15,659 nt of DNA from an uncultured Phascolarctobacterium sp. (lineage in GTDB: Bacteria > Bacillota > Negativicutes > Acidaminococcales > Acidaminococcaceae), in assembly GCA_946002345.1 (NCBI GenBank), contig CAMFZA010000010.1:1-15659 (forward strand), given 5' to 3'. Under the pieces are notes generated by a model, which worked only from the letters and a program-made list of their open reading frames with translations, ran no database searches and had not been told where the DNA came from. Positions 1 through 6,130 of this stretch are shown here, piece by piece (within the stretch, counting starts at the first letter, position 1; every line of letters begins with the position of its first letter). The position numbers and the translations under genes are program-made.

Positions 1-4
1 GCTT

Positions 5-388
5 ATGACTATCAAAGAGGCGAGTCAAGTAACAGGTGTGTCGGCAGATACGCTGCGGTATTACGAGCGCATTGGGCTTATTCCGGCAGTACCACGGAAC
101 GAAAGTGGCATTCGCAATTATGATGAAGCTAGCATTGGCTGGATAAATTTTATCAAATGCATGCGTGGAGCAGGACTACCCATAGAAGCACTTATCGAAT
201 ATGTCGCTCTTTGCAAGGAAGGTGATAAGACAGAAGCGAGTCGCAAGGCTATTCTCATAGAGCAAAGGGATATTTTGCAGCAGCGTATAGAGAGCTTGCA
301 AAATACTTTGGTTAAGCTAAATTACAAAATTGATAATTATGGGCATCTTAATCAAGAAGCCATTAAAAATATTAAATGGAATGAGTAA
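5..388 (+). CDS. MerR-family transcriptional regulator (AdhR/NmlR-like)
   Basis: A 127-residue MerR-family activator. The N-terminal winged helix-turn-helix (about residues 1-70) carries the family signature DTLRYYERIGLI at 15-26 and the wing R-N-Y at 37-39. A helical dimerisation stretch follows (about 78-112, rich in Q/L/I), and there is no long C-terminal effector domain, as in small MerR proteins. Cys52 (in FIKCMR) is at the position of the single conserved Cys of AdhR-type regulators, which sense aldehydes and other thiol-reactive electrophiles (family knowledge); a second Cys is at 70. The ATG at 5 has only four bases before it in this window, so its ribosome binding site cannot be seen and a slightly earlier start is possible. 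A MerR-type promoter begins 20 bp after the stop, and reads into the damaged hydrolase, its likely target. Family very sure; electrophile sensing inferred. Confidence 0.9.
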   Translation: MTIKEASQVTGVSADTLRYYERIGLIPAVPRNESGIRNYDEASIGWINFIKCMRGAGLPIEALIEYVALCKEGDKTEASRKAILIEQRDILQQRIESLQNTLVKLNYKIDNYGHLNQEAIKNIKWNE

Positions 389-408
389 GAAATATTTGCA
401 AGAAATGC

Positions 409-439
409 TTGACTTAGAGTTTACTCCAAGGATTAGTAT
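409..439 (+). promoter_or_regulatory. MerR-type promoter with 18-bp operator, upstream of the hydrolase
   Basis: The -35 is TTGACT (409-414) and the -10 is TAGTAT (434-439). The 19-bp spacer is typical of promoters that MerR proteins activate by untwisting. The spacer holds a near-perfect dyad, CTTAGAGT-TT-ACTCCAAG (413-430), with one mismatched pair, close to the operators known for AdhR/NmlR-type regulators. The MerR gene ends 20 bp upstream, so it is the natural candidate regulator. Confidence 0.8.
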
Positions 440-488
440 AAAAGCGTGGATATCAATGCTAAAAAAACTAATCAAAAAGGAGTACATT

Positions 489-1601
489 ATGAACAAGAAA
501 AAATTCATGCAATATTTAATGCTATCCTTGGCCTGCGGGACTTTTTTCGCTCTTGGTAATACTAATACCGCTTGGGCAGCATCAGCACAAATCACTGCCC
601 CGGCAGAAACGATTGTAGCGAGTCAATTAGATAATCGTTGGGATAAAAAGTTCCCGGTTAATGCTAATGTCAAGCAGCAAAAAATCACTTTCCATAATCG
701 CTTTGGCATTACCTTGGTTGCCGATATGTATGTGCCGAAAAATATGCACAAGGGCAGCAAGCTGCCTGCCATTGCTCTGGCAGGACCTTAACGGGCCGAA
801 CAGGAGCAGGCGTCCGGTCGCTATGCTCAGGAGTTGGCCAGTCGCGGCGTTGTAACCATTGCCTTTGACCCCTCCTTTACTGGTGAAAGCGCCGGCTTTC
901 CTCGCAATACTACCTCACCTGATATCAATACGGAAGACTTTTTAGCTGCAGTGGATTATTTGAGCAATAATGAGCTAGTTGATGCAGGTAAAATTGGTAT
1001 CTTAGGCATCTGCGGTTGGGGTGGATTTGCTTTGAATGCAGGTGCTCAGGACCCACGTATTAAAGGCATTGTGGCCTCCACCATGTATGATATGAGTCGC
1101 GTTATTGAAAATGGTTATTTTGATGAGGGCAAGGATCCTGAGGTATTAAAAAAGGAACGCATGGCTGCTCGCAAACAGCTGGCTGCTCAAAGAAGCTTGG
1201 ACTACAAGAATGGCTATTATGCCATGGCCGGAGGAGTGCCGTTACAGGTAACGGAAAAGGACCCACAGTTTGTGCGTGATTACCATAGCTATTATCAAAC
1301 CGAGCGTGGTCATCATGAGCGTTCCTTTGGCTCTACTACTGGTGCTACCTTGAGCTCCGTGTTGAACTTCATGAATGCACCTATTAATATGTTTATCGAT
1401 GAAATCGAAGCACCGGTACTGCTGGTACATGGGGAAAAGGCTCACTCTCGCTATTTTAGTGAGGCTGCTTATAAGAAATTAAAGGGCGACAATAAAGAGC
1501 TTTTCATTGTGCCCGGAGCGGTGCATACGGATTTGTACGATAAAATGGATGTTATTCCTTTTGACAAGATTGAGGACTTTTTTAAGAAAAGTTTAAGGTA
1601 A
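489..1601 (+). pseudogene. Secreted alpha/beta hydrolase (dienelactone-hydrolase-like), interrupted by in-frame TAA
   Basis: The reading frame is continuous from ATG 489 (Shine-Dalgarno AAAAGGAG about 7 bp upstream) to TAA 1599-1601, except for a TAA at codon 101 (789-791). The N-terminal piece has a Sec signal peptide (residues 1-30, ending TAWA) and the first strand of the fold, ending PAIALAGP. After the stop the same frame goes on with EQASGRYAQELASRG, FDPSFTGES, the nucleophile elbow GICGWGG (Cys about 175 in place of Ser, as in dienelactone hydrolases), VHGEKAHSRYF and GAVHTDLYD (likely catalytic His about 346). Family members usually have Phe-Gly-x-x-Lys after GP, so the stop replaces the Phe near the oxyanion hole. 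The spacing is kept, so this is a nonsense change rather than a net frameshift. TTG 834 is an unlikely restart. Expected length is about 370 residues. Substrate unknown. Confidence 0.85.
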
Positions 1602-1608
1602 AATAAAG

Positions 1609-1640
1609 ATGCTCACAGCTGAGGCGGTGGGCATTTTTTT
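1609..1640 (+). terminator. Rho-independent terminator after the hydrolase
   Basis: An 8-bp stem, ATGCTCAC (1609-1616) with GTGGGCAT (1627-1634), one T-G wobble, and a 10-nt loop, followed by a run of seven T. It separates the hydrolase unit from the LysR gene. Confidence 0.85.
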
Positions 1641-1680
1641 ATTGCTGCCTAGAAAGATATTCCTGAACCAGCTCGAGTTA

Positions 1681-1689
1681 TGGTATTAT
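1681..1689 (+). promoter_or_regulatory. Putative extended -10 promoter of the LysR gene
   Basis: TGG-TATTAT (1681-1689) is an extended -10 element 22 bp before the LysR start codon. No convincing -35 is seen at the expected distance. A Shine-Dalgarno-like GAGGGTGA precedes the ATG. Confidence 0.4.
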
Positions 1690-1711
1690 AGAAGGCAAAG
1701 AGGGTGATGTA

Positions 1712-2590
1712 ATGAACTTTCGTATTCTGCAATATTTTCTTACGGTGGCAAGGGAAGGCAATATAACCAAAGCGGCGGAGCTTTTGCATATTACTCAGCC
1801 CACCCTTAGCCGTCAGCTGATGCAGCTGGAAGAGGAAATGGGCGTGCAGCTTTTTGAGCGCAGCCAGCATCGGATTAAGCTGACTCAGGCGGGTGAGCTT
1901 TTGGTCCATCGAGGCAAGGATATCCAAGAAATGGTCGAAAAAACTGAGCTTGAACTCAAGGATACGGAGAGCAATCTGCATGGGAATATTGCCTTTGGTG
2001 CAGGTGAGCTTAATAATATTAATCTTTTGGGAGATATACTCCGTGACTTCCAAGCCCAATATCCCGAAGTAACCTTTGATATTTTTACTAATACAACGGA
2101 TATTATGCAGGAACGCATGGAAAGGGGGCTTTTAGATATTTCCTTGGCTGTGGAACCAATAGATGTGGAAAACTATGATTATATAGCTCTACCCCAAAAG
2201 GAGGTCATGGGAGTTTATATGCGGGCTGATTCACCCTTGGTAGCCAAGGCAAAAATAGCTGTGTCCGACTTAATAGGTAAGCCACTGCTTTTGCCATCCC
2301 GCTTGCAGGTGCGGAGCAAGATTTTGCATTGGCTTAGCGGCAGTATTGCCCAGATGCGCATTGTGGGAACCTGTAATCTGGTGGGTAATGCGGTGATGCT
2401 TACGGAGCGCAACGGGTATTATAGTGTGGGGGTTTGTTATATGCCTGTTTTAGAAAGCAGTGTGTGCTTTAGACCCTTAGAGCCTGCCATTGAACAAAGG
2501 GTAGTGCTGGCTTGGCGTAAGGGGGCCAAGCAAAGCAGAACTGTGCAGCGCTTTATCCAGTTTACAAAATGCTTTTTAGGCATGGAATAG
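1712..2590 (+). CDS. LysR-family transcriptional regulator
   Basis: A 292-residue, full-length LysR-type regulator. The N-terminal winged helix-turn-helix (residues 1-60) is typical: NFRILQYFLTVAREGNITKA, then AAELLHITQPTLSRQLMQLE and GVQLFERS. A linker helix (about 60-90) leads to a type-2 periplasmic-binding-protein-like effector domain (about 90-290), which normally binds a small co-inducer. The ATG follows AGAGGGTGATGTA, an acceptable ribosome binding site. The gene is just upstream of, and in the same direction as, the CMD/cupin/flavodoxin/Tat operon, and the gap between them holds a promoter inside a pair of direct repeats. It is therefore a plausible regulator of that operon (inference). 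The effector cannot be told from sequence. Many such regulators also control themselves. Confidence 0.93.
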   Translation: MNFRILQYFLTVAREGNITKAAELLHITQPTLSRQLMQLEEEMGVQLFERSQHRIKLTQAGELLVHRGKDIQEMVEKTELELKDTESNLHGNIAFGAGELNNINLLGDILRDFQAQYPEVTFDIFTNTTDIMQERMERGLLDISLAVEPIDVENYDYIALPQKEVMGVYMRADSPLVAKAKIAVSDLIGKPLLLPSRLQVRSKILHWLSGSIAQMRIVGTCNLVGNAVMLTERNGYYSVGVCYMPVLESSVCFRPLEPAIEQRVVLAWRKGAKQSRTVQRFIQFTKCFLGME

Positions 2591-2592
2591 TC

Positions 2593-2644
2593 CTATAATT
2601 TAAGTATTAGACATATTAAAAGCATAAAACTATAATTTAGGTAT
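2593..2644 (+). repeat. Pair of 15-bp direct repeats around the operon promoter
   Basis: CTATAATTTAAGTAT (2593-2607) and CTATAATTTAGGTAT (2630-2644) match at 14 of 15 positions and start 37 bp apart. The second copy contains the -10 hexamer of the promoter at 2608-2636, and the first copy ends at its -35. They are candidate binding sites for the LysR protein encoded just upstream, or may mark a promoter duplication. Confidence 0.55.
2608..2636 (+). promoter_or_regulatory. Sigma-70-type promoter of the CMD-cupin operon
   Basis: TAGACA (2608-2613, 5 of 6 to consensus), a 17-bp spacer and a perfect TATAAT (2631-2636). It predicts a transcript starting near 2643 with an untranslated leader of about 95 nt before the ATG at 2738. 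Confidence 0.7.
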
Positions 2645-2737
2645 GTAGAGCAACGGCTTTACATTCATGTTTTTTTGTTGTTGAAAGGTTGCTTGAGAGT
2701 GTCAAATTGAAAATTAGTATGAAGGAGGAAAAAGGAT

Positions 2738-3604
2738 ATGCAAAGTCAGATTAAACAATTATGCAAAATGACTGCCATATGCACATTATTAATGAGCACC
2801 TTAAGCTTTGGTGCTTTGATAGGAGGAAATAAGGTAATGGCTAGTAATCGTAATGATGCTGCTTGCAGGAGTATGGAACAGCTATACAACAATCCACAGC
2901 AGCGTATAGTGGCAGATGATAATGAATTGAACAGCATCATGAGCAAATTTATCTATGCTGATATCAATGAACAAAGCAAGCTGCCCGCATGGTCTAAGGA
3001 GTTGTTAAAGCTTGCTGTATTAACTGCCAATAATACGCCGGAGGAAATTCCTTTGCACGTGCAGGGTGCTTTGGAGGCAGGCGCAACGCCTACACAGATT
3101 CGGGAAACTATCATTCATACTTTGCCCTATGTGGGCATGAGCAGGGTGCAGCCAGCCTTGAAGGCCATGTATAAAGCCTTCGAGGAGAATGACGTAAAGC
3201 TGCCCTTGGCCAATAATGGTACCGTAACCGATGAGACTCGTCACGAAGCGGGCCTAGCAGTACAAAAGGAGATTTTTGGTTCTGCTATCGATAAAATGAA
3301 TGCTAGTGCCCCTGCTGACCAAAAGCATATCAATTACAATCTTTCTGCTAATTGCTTTGGGGATTTTTACACTCGTAAGGGCTTGAGCTTAAAGGAAAGG
3401 GAGTTAATCACCTTTACGGCAATCATTGCTATGGGCGGTTGTGACCCACAGGCCGAGGCTCACGTGACTGGCAATTTGGCGGTGGGCAATACTAGGCAGC
3501 AGCTTCTTGATGCGGTTACTATTGCCTTGCCATACATTGGCTATCCTATTACTTTAAATGCTATAGCAGCTATTAATTCTATTGTTCCTGCAAAGGAGCA
3601 ATAA
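2738..3604 (+). CDS. Secreted carboxymuconolactone-decarboxylase (CMD/AhpD-like) two-domain protein
   Basis: A 288-residue protein with an N-terminal signal peptide (hydrophobic stretch about 12-30, likely cleavage after V-M-A at 35) and two CMD-type helical domains, about 63-148 and 195-282. The second domain has the C-x6-H motif (Cys235, His242 in GGCDPQAEAH), the usual active-site arrangement of CMD/AhpD-like proteins. The first keeps a His (107) but has no Cys, so it is probably structural. CMD-family proteins act as decarboxylases, thiol-dependent peroxidases or redox partners. Which applies here is unknown, but the flavodoxin and iron-sulfur neighbours favour redox. The start has a very strong Shine-Dalgarno (AAGGAGGAAAAAGGAT). 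The stop is 3 bp before the cupin start, so the two are co-translated. A second Shine-Dalgarno and ATG lie inside the gene at 2821-2839, at the signal-peptide cleavage site. Confidence 0.88.
   Translation: MQSQIKQLCKMTAICTLLMSTLSFGALIGGNKVMASNRNDAACRSMEQLYNNPQQRIVADDNELNSIMSKFIYADINEQSKLPAWSKELLKLAVLTANNTPEEIPLHVQGALEAGATPTQIRETIIHTLPYVGMSRVQPALKAMYKAFEENDVKLPLANNGTVTDETRHEAGLAVQKEIFGSAIDKMNASAPADQKHINYNLSANCFGDFYTRKGLSLKERELITFTAIIAMGGCDPQAEAHVTGNLAVGNTRQQLLDAVTIALPYIGYPITLNAIAAINSIVPAKEQ
2821..2839 (+). promoter_or_regulatory. Internal Shine-Dalgarno and alternative in-frame start in the CMD gene
   Basis: AGGAGG (2821-2826) precedes an in-frame ATG (2837-2839, Met34) by 10 nt, with a further AAGG nearer to it. 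Met34 lies at the predicted cleavage site V-M-A. Initiation here would give an unexported protein nearly identical to the mature one. Confidence 0.45.
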
Positions 3605-3607
3605 AGC

Positions 3608-4114
3608 ATGAAAAAAGTATTTGCTTTGCTGATGTTAGCTATTAGTTTATTGATGCCTTCTGCCTATGCTGCAGAAGAGAATACTACTAAGGAGGAGAAA
3701 CAAATGCATCAGGAATTTACTACCGTTTTTGCAAGAGGAGTTAAAAATGACGCTTATGCCAAATATTTCGTAGGACAGAGCTATTTAAATATGCTTTCCC
3801 TAGAGCAGGTAGTGATTGGCAATGTAACCTTTGAGCCGGGCTGCCGCAATAATTGGCATATCCATCATGCTGATAAGGGTGGTGGACAAATTCTTTTGGT
3901 GACCGGTGGACGTGGCTATTATCAGGAATGGGGCAAGGAAGCAAGAGAGCTGTTGCCAGGTGACGTGGTGAATATTCCTGCTGGAGTGAAGCATTGGCAT
4001 GGTGCTGCTCCCAATAGCTGGTTTGCCCATTTGGATATTGAGGTGCCTGGTGAAAATACACGCAATGAATGGTGTGAACCAGTGGCTGAAAAGGAGTATA
4101 GATCCTTGAAATAA
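3608..4114 (+). CDS. Secreted cupin-domain protein
   Basis: 168 residues. A Sec signal peptide (1-21, cleavage after A-Y-A) is followed by a single small cupin barrel (about 65-150). Cupin motif 1 has His84 and His86 (WHIHH) with Gln94 in the place of the usual Glu. Motif 2 is GDVVNIPAGVKHWHGAAPNS, with His129 as the expected third ligand and His131 close by. A mononuclear metal site is therefore likely. Cupins of this kind are often encoded beside, or fused to, CMD proteins (family knowledge), so the two probably act on the same substrate. AAGGAG (3593-3598) inside the end of the CMD gene serves the ATG at 3608. A stronger AAGGAGG (3689-3695) lies 8 nt before an in-frame ATG at 3704 (Met33), just after the signal peptide, so a non-exported form may also be made. 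The reaction is not known. Confidence 0.88.
   Translation: MKKVFALLMLAISLLMPSAYAAEENTTKEEKQMHQEFTTVFARGVKNDAYAKYFVGQSYLNMLSLEQVVIGNVTFEPGCRNNWHIHHADKGGGQILLVTGGRGYYQEWGKEARELLPGDVVNIPAGVKHWHGAAPNSWFAHLDIEVPGENTRNEWCEPVAEKEYRSLK
3689..3706 (+). promoter_or_regulatory. Internal Shine-Dalgarno and alternative start in the cupin gene
   Basis: AAGGAGG (3689-3695), 8 nt, then ATG (3704-3706, Met33) in frame. The spacing is close to ideal and the site is as strong as that of the annotated start. It would give a 136-residue cupin without a signal peptide but with the whole barrel. Confidence 0.55.
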
Positions 4115-4157
4115 TATAATGTAGTTCAGGAGTGGTAAGGCTTCACAAATTAGTCAC

Positions 4158-4188
4158 TTGACTTATAGCAAACTTGAAGAAGTATGCT
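4158..4188 (+). promoter_or_regulatory. Second MerR-type promoter, upstream of the flavodoxin
   Basis: TTGACT (4158-4163) and TATGCT (4183-4188) are separated by 19 bp. The dyad half-sites CTTATAGC and ACTTGAAG (4162-4179) resemble the operator at 413-430: both promoters share TTGACTTA, then AG, ACT and AAG at the same spacing. The dyad is weaker (5 of 8 pairs). It may give the flavodoxin-Tat genes their own control by the MerR protein. Confidence 0.5.
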
Positions 4189-4243
4189 GGAGTTGTCCTT
4201 ATGGATGGCTATATATTAATATGACAAGTGAGGAGGAAAACTA

Positions 4244-4873
4244 ATGAACAGACGCGATTTTTTGAAGACTACCGGCATTTCCTTGGCTGCATTGGCCGCT
4301 ATGTGCATGGGCTGCGGTTCTAGCAGTGCCACATCTGGCCAAACATCTGCAACAACTGTAAATGAAGGATCAAAACAAGTTATGGACACTAATAATGGTA
4401 AGAAAATTTTAATTGCCTATTATTCTTATAGTGGCAATACTAAGGCTTTGGCCGAAGAGATTCACAGACAGGCTGGTGGTGATTTAATCCCCATCGTACC
4501 TGAAACGCCTTACTCTGAAACCTATGATGTAACTGTGGCTAGAGCTAAGCAGGAGCAGCAAAGTAATGCACGTCCTGCCATTAAAACTGCAATTCCTAAT
4601 ATGGAGCAATATGATATGGTGTTTTTAGGTTATCCCAATTGGTGGGGCAGCTATCCTATGCTGATTGCTACCTTTGCAGAAAAATTCAATTTGGAGGGCA
4701 AAAAAATTGCTCCCTTCTTTACCCATGGCGGTGGAGGTGAACAGCGTTGTGCTAGTGATTTACGCAGACTGTTGCCTAAGTCCGACATTCAAGAAAGCTT
4801 GTGCTTGTCCGGTAATAGTGCACGCAGTGCTCAAGGAGAGGTAAGCACATGGCTGAAAAAGCTTGGCATGTAA
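4244..4873 (+). CDS. Tat-exported flavodoxin
   Basis: 209 residues. The N-terminus MNRRDFLKTTGISLAALAA is a twin-arginine (Tat) signal. C-M-G-C at 21-24 could be a weak lipobox, so the protein might be lipid-anchored. A low-complexity Ser/Thr linker (25-45) leads to a flavodoxin-like domain (about 53-209) with the FMN phosphate loop YYSYSGNTK (59-67), the flavin-stacking region GYPNWWGSYP (129-138) and THGGGG (160-165). Tat transport moves folded proteins, so FMN is probably loaded in the cytoplasm and carried out (inference). It would act as, or with, a one- or two-electron carrier outside the membrane. Met47 precedes the flavodoxin core. The 3' end overlaps the NapH-like gene by 25 bp, and tatA/tatC lie downstream in the same operon. 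The ATG has GAGGAGGAAAACTA before it. Confidence 0.92.
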   Translation: MNRRDFLKTTGISLAALAAMCMGCGSSSATSGQTSATTVNEGSKQVMDTNNGKKILIAYYSYSGNTKALAEEIHRQAGGDLIPIVPETPYSETYDVTVARAKQEQQSNARPAIKTAIPNMEQYDMVFLGYPNWWGSYPMLIATFAEKFNLEGKKIAPFFTHGGGGEQRCASDLRRLLPKSDIQESLCLSGNSARSAQGEVSTWLKKLGM

Positions 4874-5694
4874 TTGGCTATTTACTTGGCTTTCTATTAT
4901 TCTACGAGCCCTTTATGTTTTTCCAAAGGATTACTGGTAGTTTTCTTGTGGAAACAGGCTTCACCTCCATTCATGTGCCCTGCGCTCGCATTCCCTTGGC
5001 TAATATCCTGACTGGGCAGTGGCAGTATAGCGGGCCAACATCACTATTCTTTTGTCTATTGCTAATTGTGGTTTCCCTATGGTTCGGTCCGCTTTTTTGC
5101 GGCTGGCTCTGCCCTGCGGGAGCCTTTAGTGAATATTTGAGCAGGCTGCTACCTGATAAATATAAAATTAATTGGGCACAGTTAGTGCCGCTTGTGCCCC
5201 TGCGGTATGGCTTTTTCCTAGGCTTTCTTGGCTCGATCATTTTAGGCTTAGGCATTCCCTGTAGCTATTGCAATTATTATGCTTTAGAGATCTTCGTGGG
5301 CTATGTGCATACCGGGCAGCTATTAAGTGGCTCCCTTTCTCTGCTTATGACCTTTGTGGTGAGCAATATATTTTTGGGCCTTTTTACTAAGGGTGGTCGT
5401 GGCTACTGCAATTTGCTTTGTCCGGTGGGGACAATGTGTTCTCTCATGCATGTGCTGGGGCAGCTTGTTCCGGGGGCCTTTGGGATGCAGGTTGATAAAA
5501 AGTTATGCGTGGGCTGTGGCTTGTGCAGCAAAAAATGTCCTATGCAAGCAGTTTCGATAAATCAAGGCAAAGCACAGATAAATCGCCATCACTGCATCGT
5601 TTGTGGTCAGTGCAGGCAAGCATGTCCTCGCAAGGCGATTGCCTATACTAATGGTCTGCACAGGGAGGTGGCTAAGCACGATGTTCAAGAATAA
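4849..5694 (+). CDS. NapH/NosR-like membrane 4Fe-4S electron-transfer protein
   Basis: 281 residues with about four or five membrane segments (roughly 8-28, 64-82, 118-136, 160-180) and a C-terminal ferredoxin domain. It has the two C-x3-C-P motifs of the NapH/NosR/CcoG group (Cys84/Cys88 and Cys187/Cys191), an extra CSYC (138-141), and two 4Fe-4S binding motifs (Cys220, 223, 226, 230 and Cys249, 252, 255, 259). Such proteins move electrons between the quinone pool or cytoplasmic donors and periplasmic redox partners. The exported flavodoxin, whose gene overlaps this one by 25 bp, is the likely partner (inference). The start ATG at 4849 lies within the flavodoxin gene behind AAGGAGAGG. The 3' end overlaps the next small gene by 14 bp, so translation is coupled. 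Confidence 0.9.
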   Translation: MAEKAWHVIGYLLGFLLFYEPFMFFQRITGSFLVETGFTSIHVPCARIPLANILTGQWQYSGPTSLFFCLLLIVVSLWFGPLFCGWLCPAGAFSEYLSRLLPDKYKINWAQLVPLVPLRYGFFLGFLGSIILGLGIPCSYCNYYALEIFVGYVHTGQLLSGSLSLLMTFVVSNIFLGLFTKGGRGYCNLLCPVGTMCSLMHVLGQLVPGAFGMQVDKKLCVGCGLCSKKCPMQAVSINQGKAQINRHHCIVCGQCRQACPRKAIAYTNGLHREVAKHDVQE

Positions 5695-5917
5695 TTTGCG
5701 AAATTTTTATATGACGGCTGGAGCTGCTGGCTCAGTTCTCATTCCTCAAGCTATGGTCAACACTTGGCCCAATTTTTTCGCCACTGTTGCTCCCTTGACT
5801 AGCAATGCTTTGCCGGCCTGCACTGGTAGCTGTGGGGCTTGCGGTGGTACTTGTGTGACTAGCATAATTATGCTGCTGTGGTTAGGCAGCTGTAAATATA
5901 TTAATAAGAAAAGTTAG
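5681..5917 (+). CDS. Small Cys-rich membrane protein, unrecognised
   Basis: A 78-residue protein that I do not recognise. The ATG at 5681 sits behind GGGAGGTGG inside the end of the NapH-like gene, overlapping it by 14 bp. It has a moderately hydrophobic N-terminal half (about 12-38), a tight Cys/Gly cluster C47-x3-C51-x2-C54-x3-C58 (ACTGSCGACGGTC), and a hydrophobic segment (59-70) followed by Cys71 and a basic end (K72, K76, K77). Four cysteines so spaced could hold an iron-sulfur cluster or metal, or form redox disulfides. Being locked between the NapH-like gene and tatA by overlap and a 12-bp gap argues for a real gene and a role in the same electron-transfer or export unit. Function not assigned. 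Confidence 0.75.
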   Translation: MFKNNLRNFYMTAGAAGSVLIPQAMVNTWPNFFATVAPLTSNALPACTGSCGACGGTCVTSIIMLLWLGSCKYINKKS

Positions 5918-5929
5918 GAGGTATTGAAG

Positions 5930-6118
5930 ATGTTTGGATTAGGTTTACCGGAGCTGCTTTTGATTCTGGTGATAGGCTTGGTGTTCTTTGGGCCGGGCAA
6001 GCTGCCCGATGTGGGTAAGGCCATTGGTAAGAGCATGCGTGAATTCAAAACAGCTCTCAACGATGTGAAGCCGGAAATTACGGAAGAAAAAGCTGTGGAA
6101 ACGGGCAAGGAAAAATAA
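5930..6118 (+). CDS. tatA: Sec-independent (twin-arginine) translocase subunit TatA
   Basis: 62 residues. A short N-terminal membrane helix (about 6-20, with Glu8) is followed by the FGPGKLP hinge (20-26), an amphipathic helix (VGKAIGKSMREFK, 28-40) and a charged tail: the standard TatA build. The ATG at 5930 is 8 nt after a perfect AGGAGG (5916-5921). The TTG at 5924 would be only 2 nt from it and is not the start. TatA oligomerises to form the passage for folded proteins with a Tat signal. No TatB-like gene is seen, so this is a minimal TatA-TatC system in which TatA may also do TatB's work. tatC starts 12 bp downstream. Confidence 0.95.
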   Translation: MFGLGLPELLLILVIGLVFFGPGKLPDVGKAIGKSMREFKTALNDVKPEITEEKAVETGKEK

Positions 6119-6130
6119 GGGTGTAGGCAA

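Noticed and set aside
317..595. Minus-strand ORF opposite the MerR-hydrolase gap
   Set aside because: It covers the MerR operator and the hydrolase signal peptide; its low-complexity hydrophobic product is the shadow of AT-rich DNA.
789..834. TTG at 834 as the start of a separate hydrolase
   Set aside because: It has no ribosome binding site, and the homologous sequence EQASGRYAQE lies upstream of it in the same frame.
5924..5929. TTG 5924 as the start of TatA
   Set aside because: It is only 2 nt from AGGAGG, while ATG 5930 is at the ideal distance and fits known TatA N-termini.
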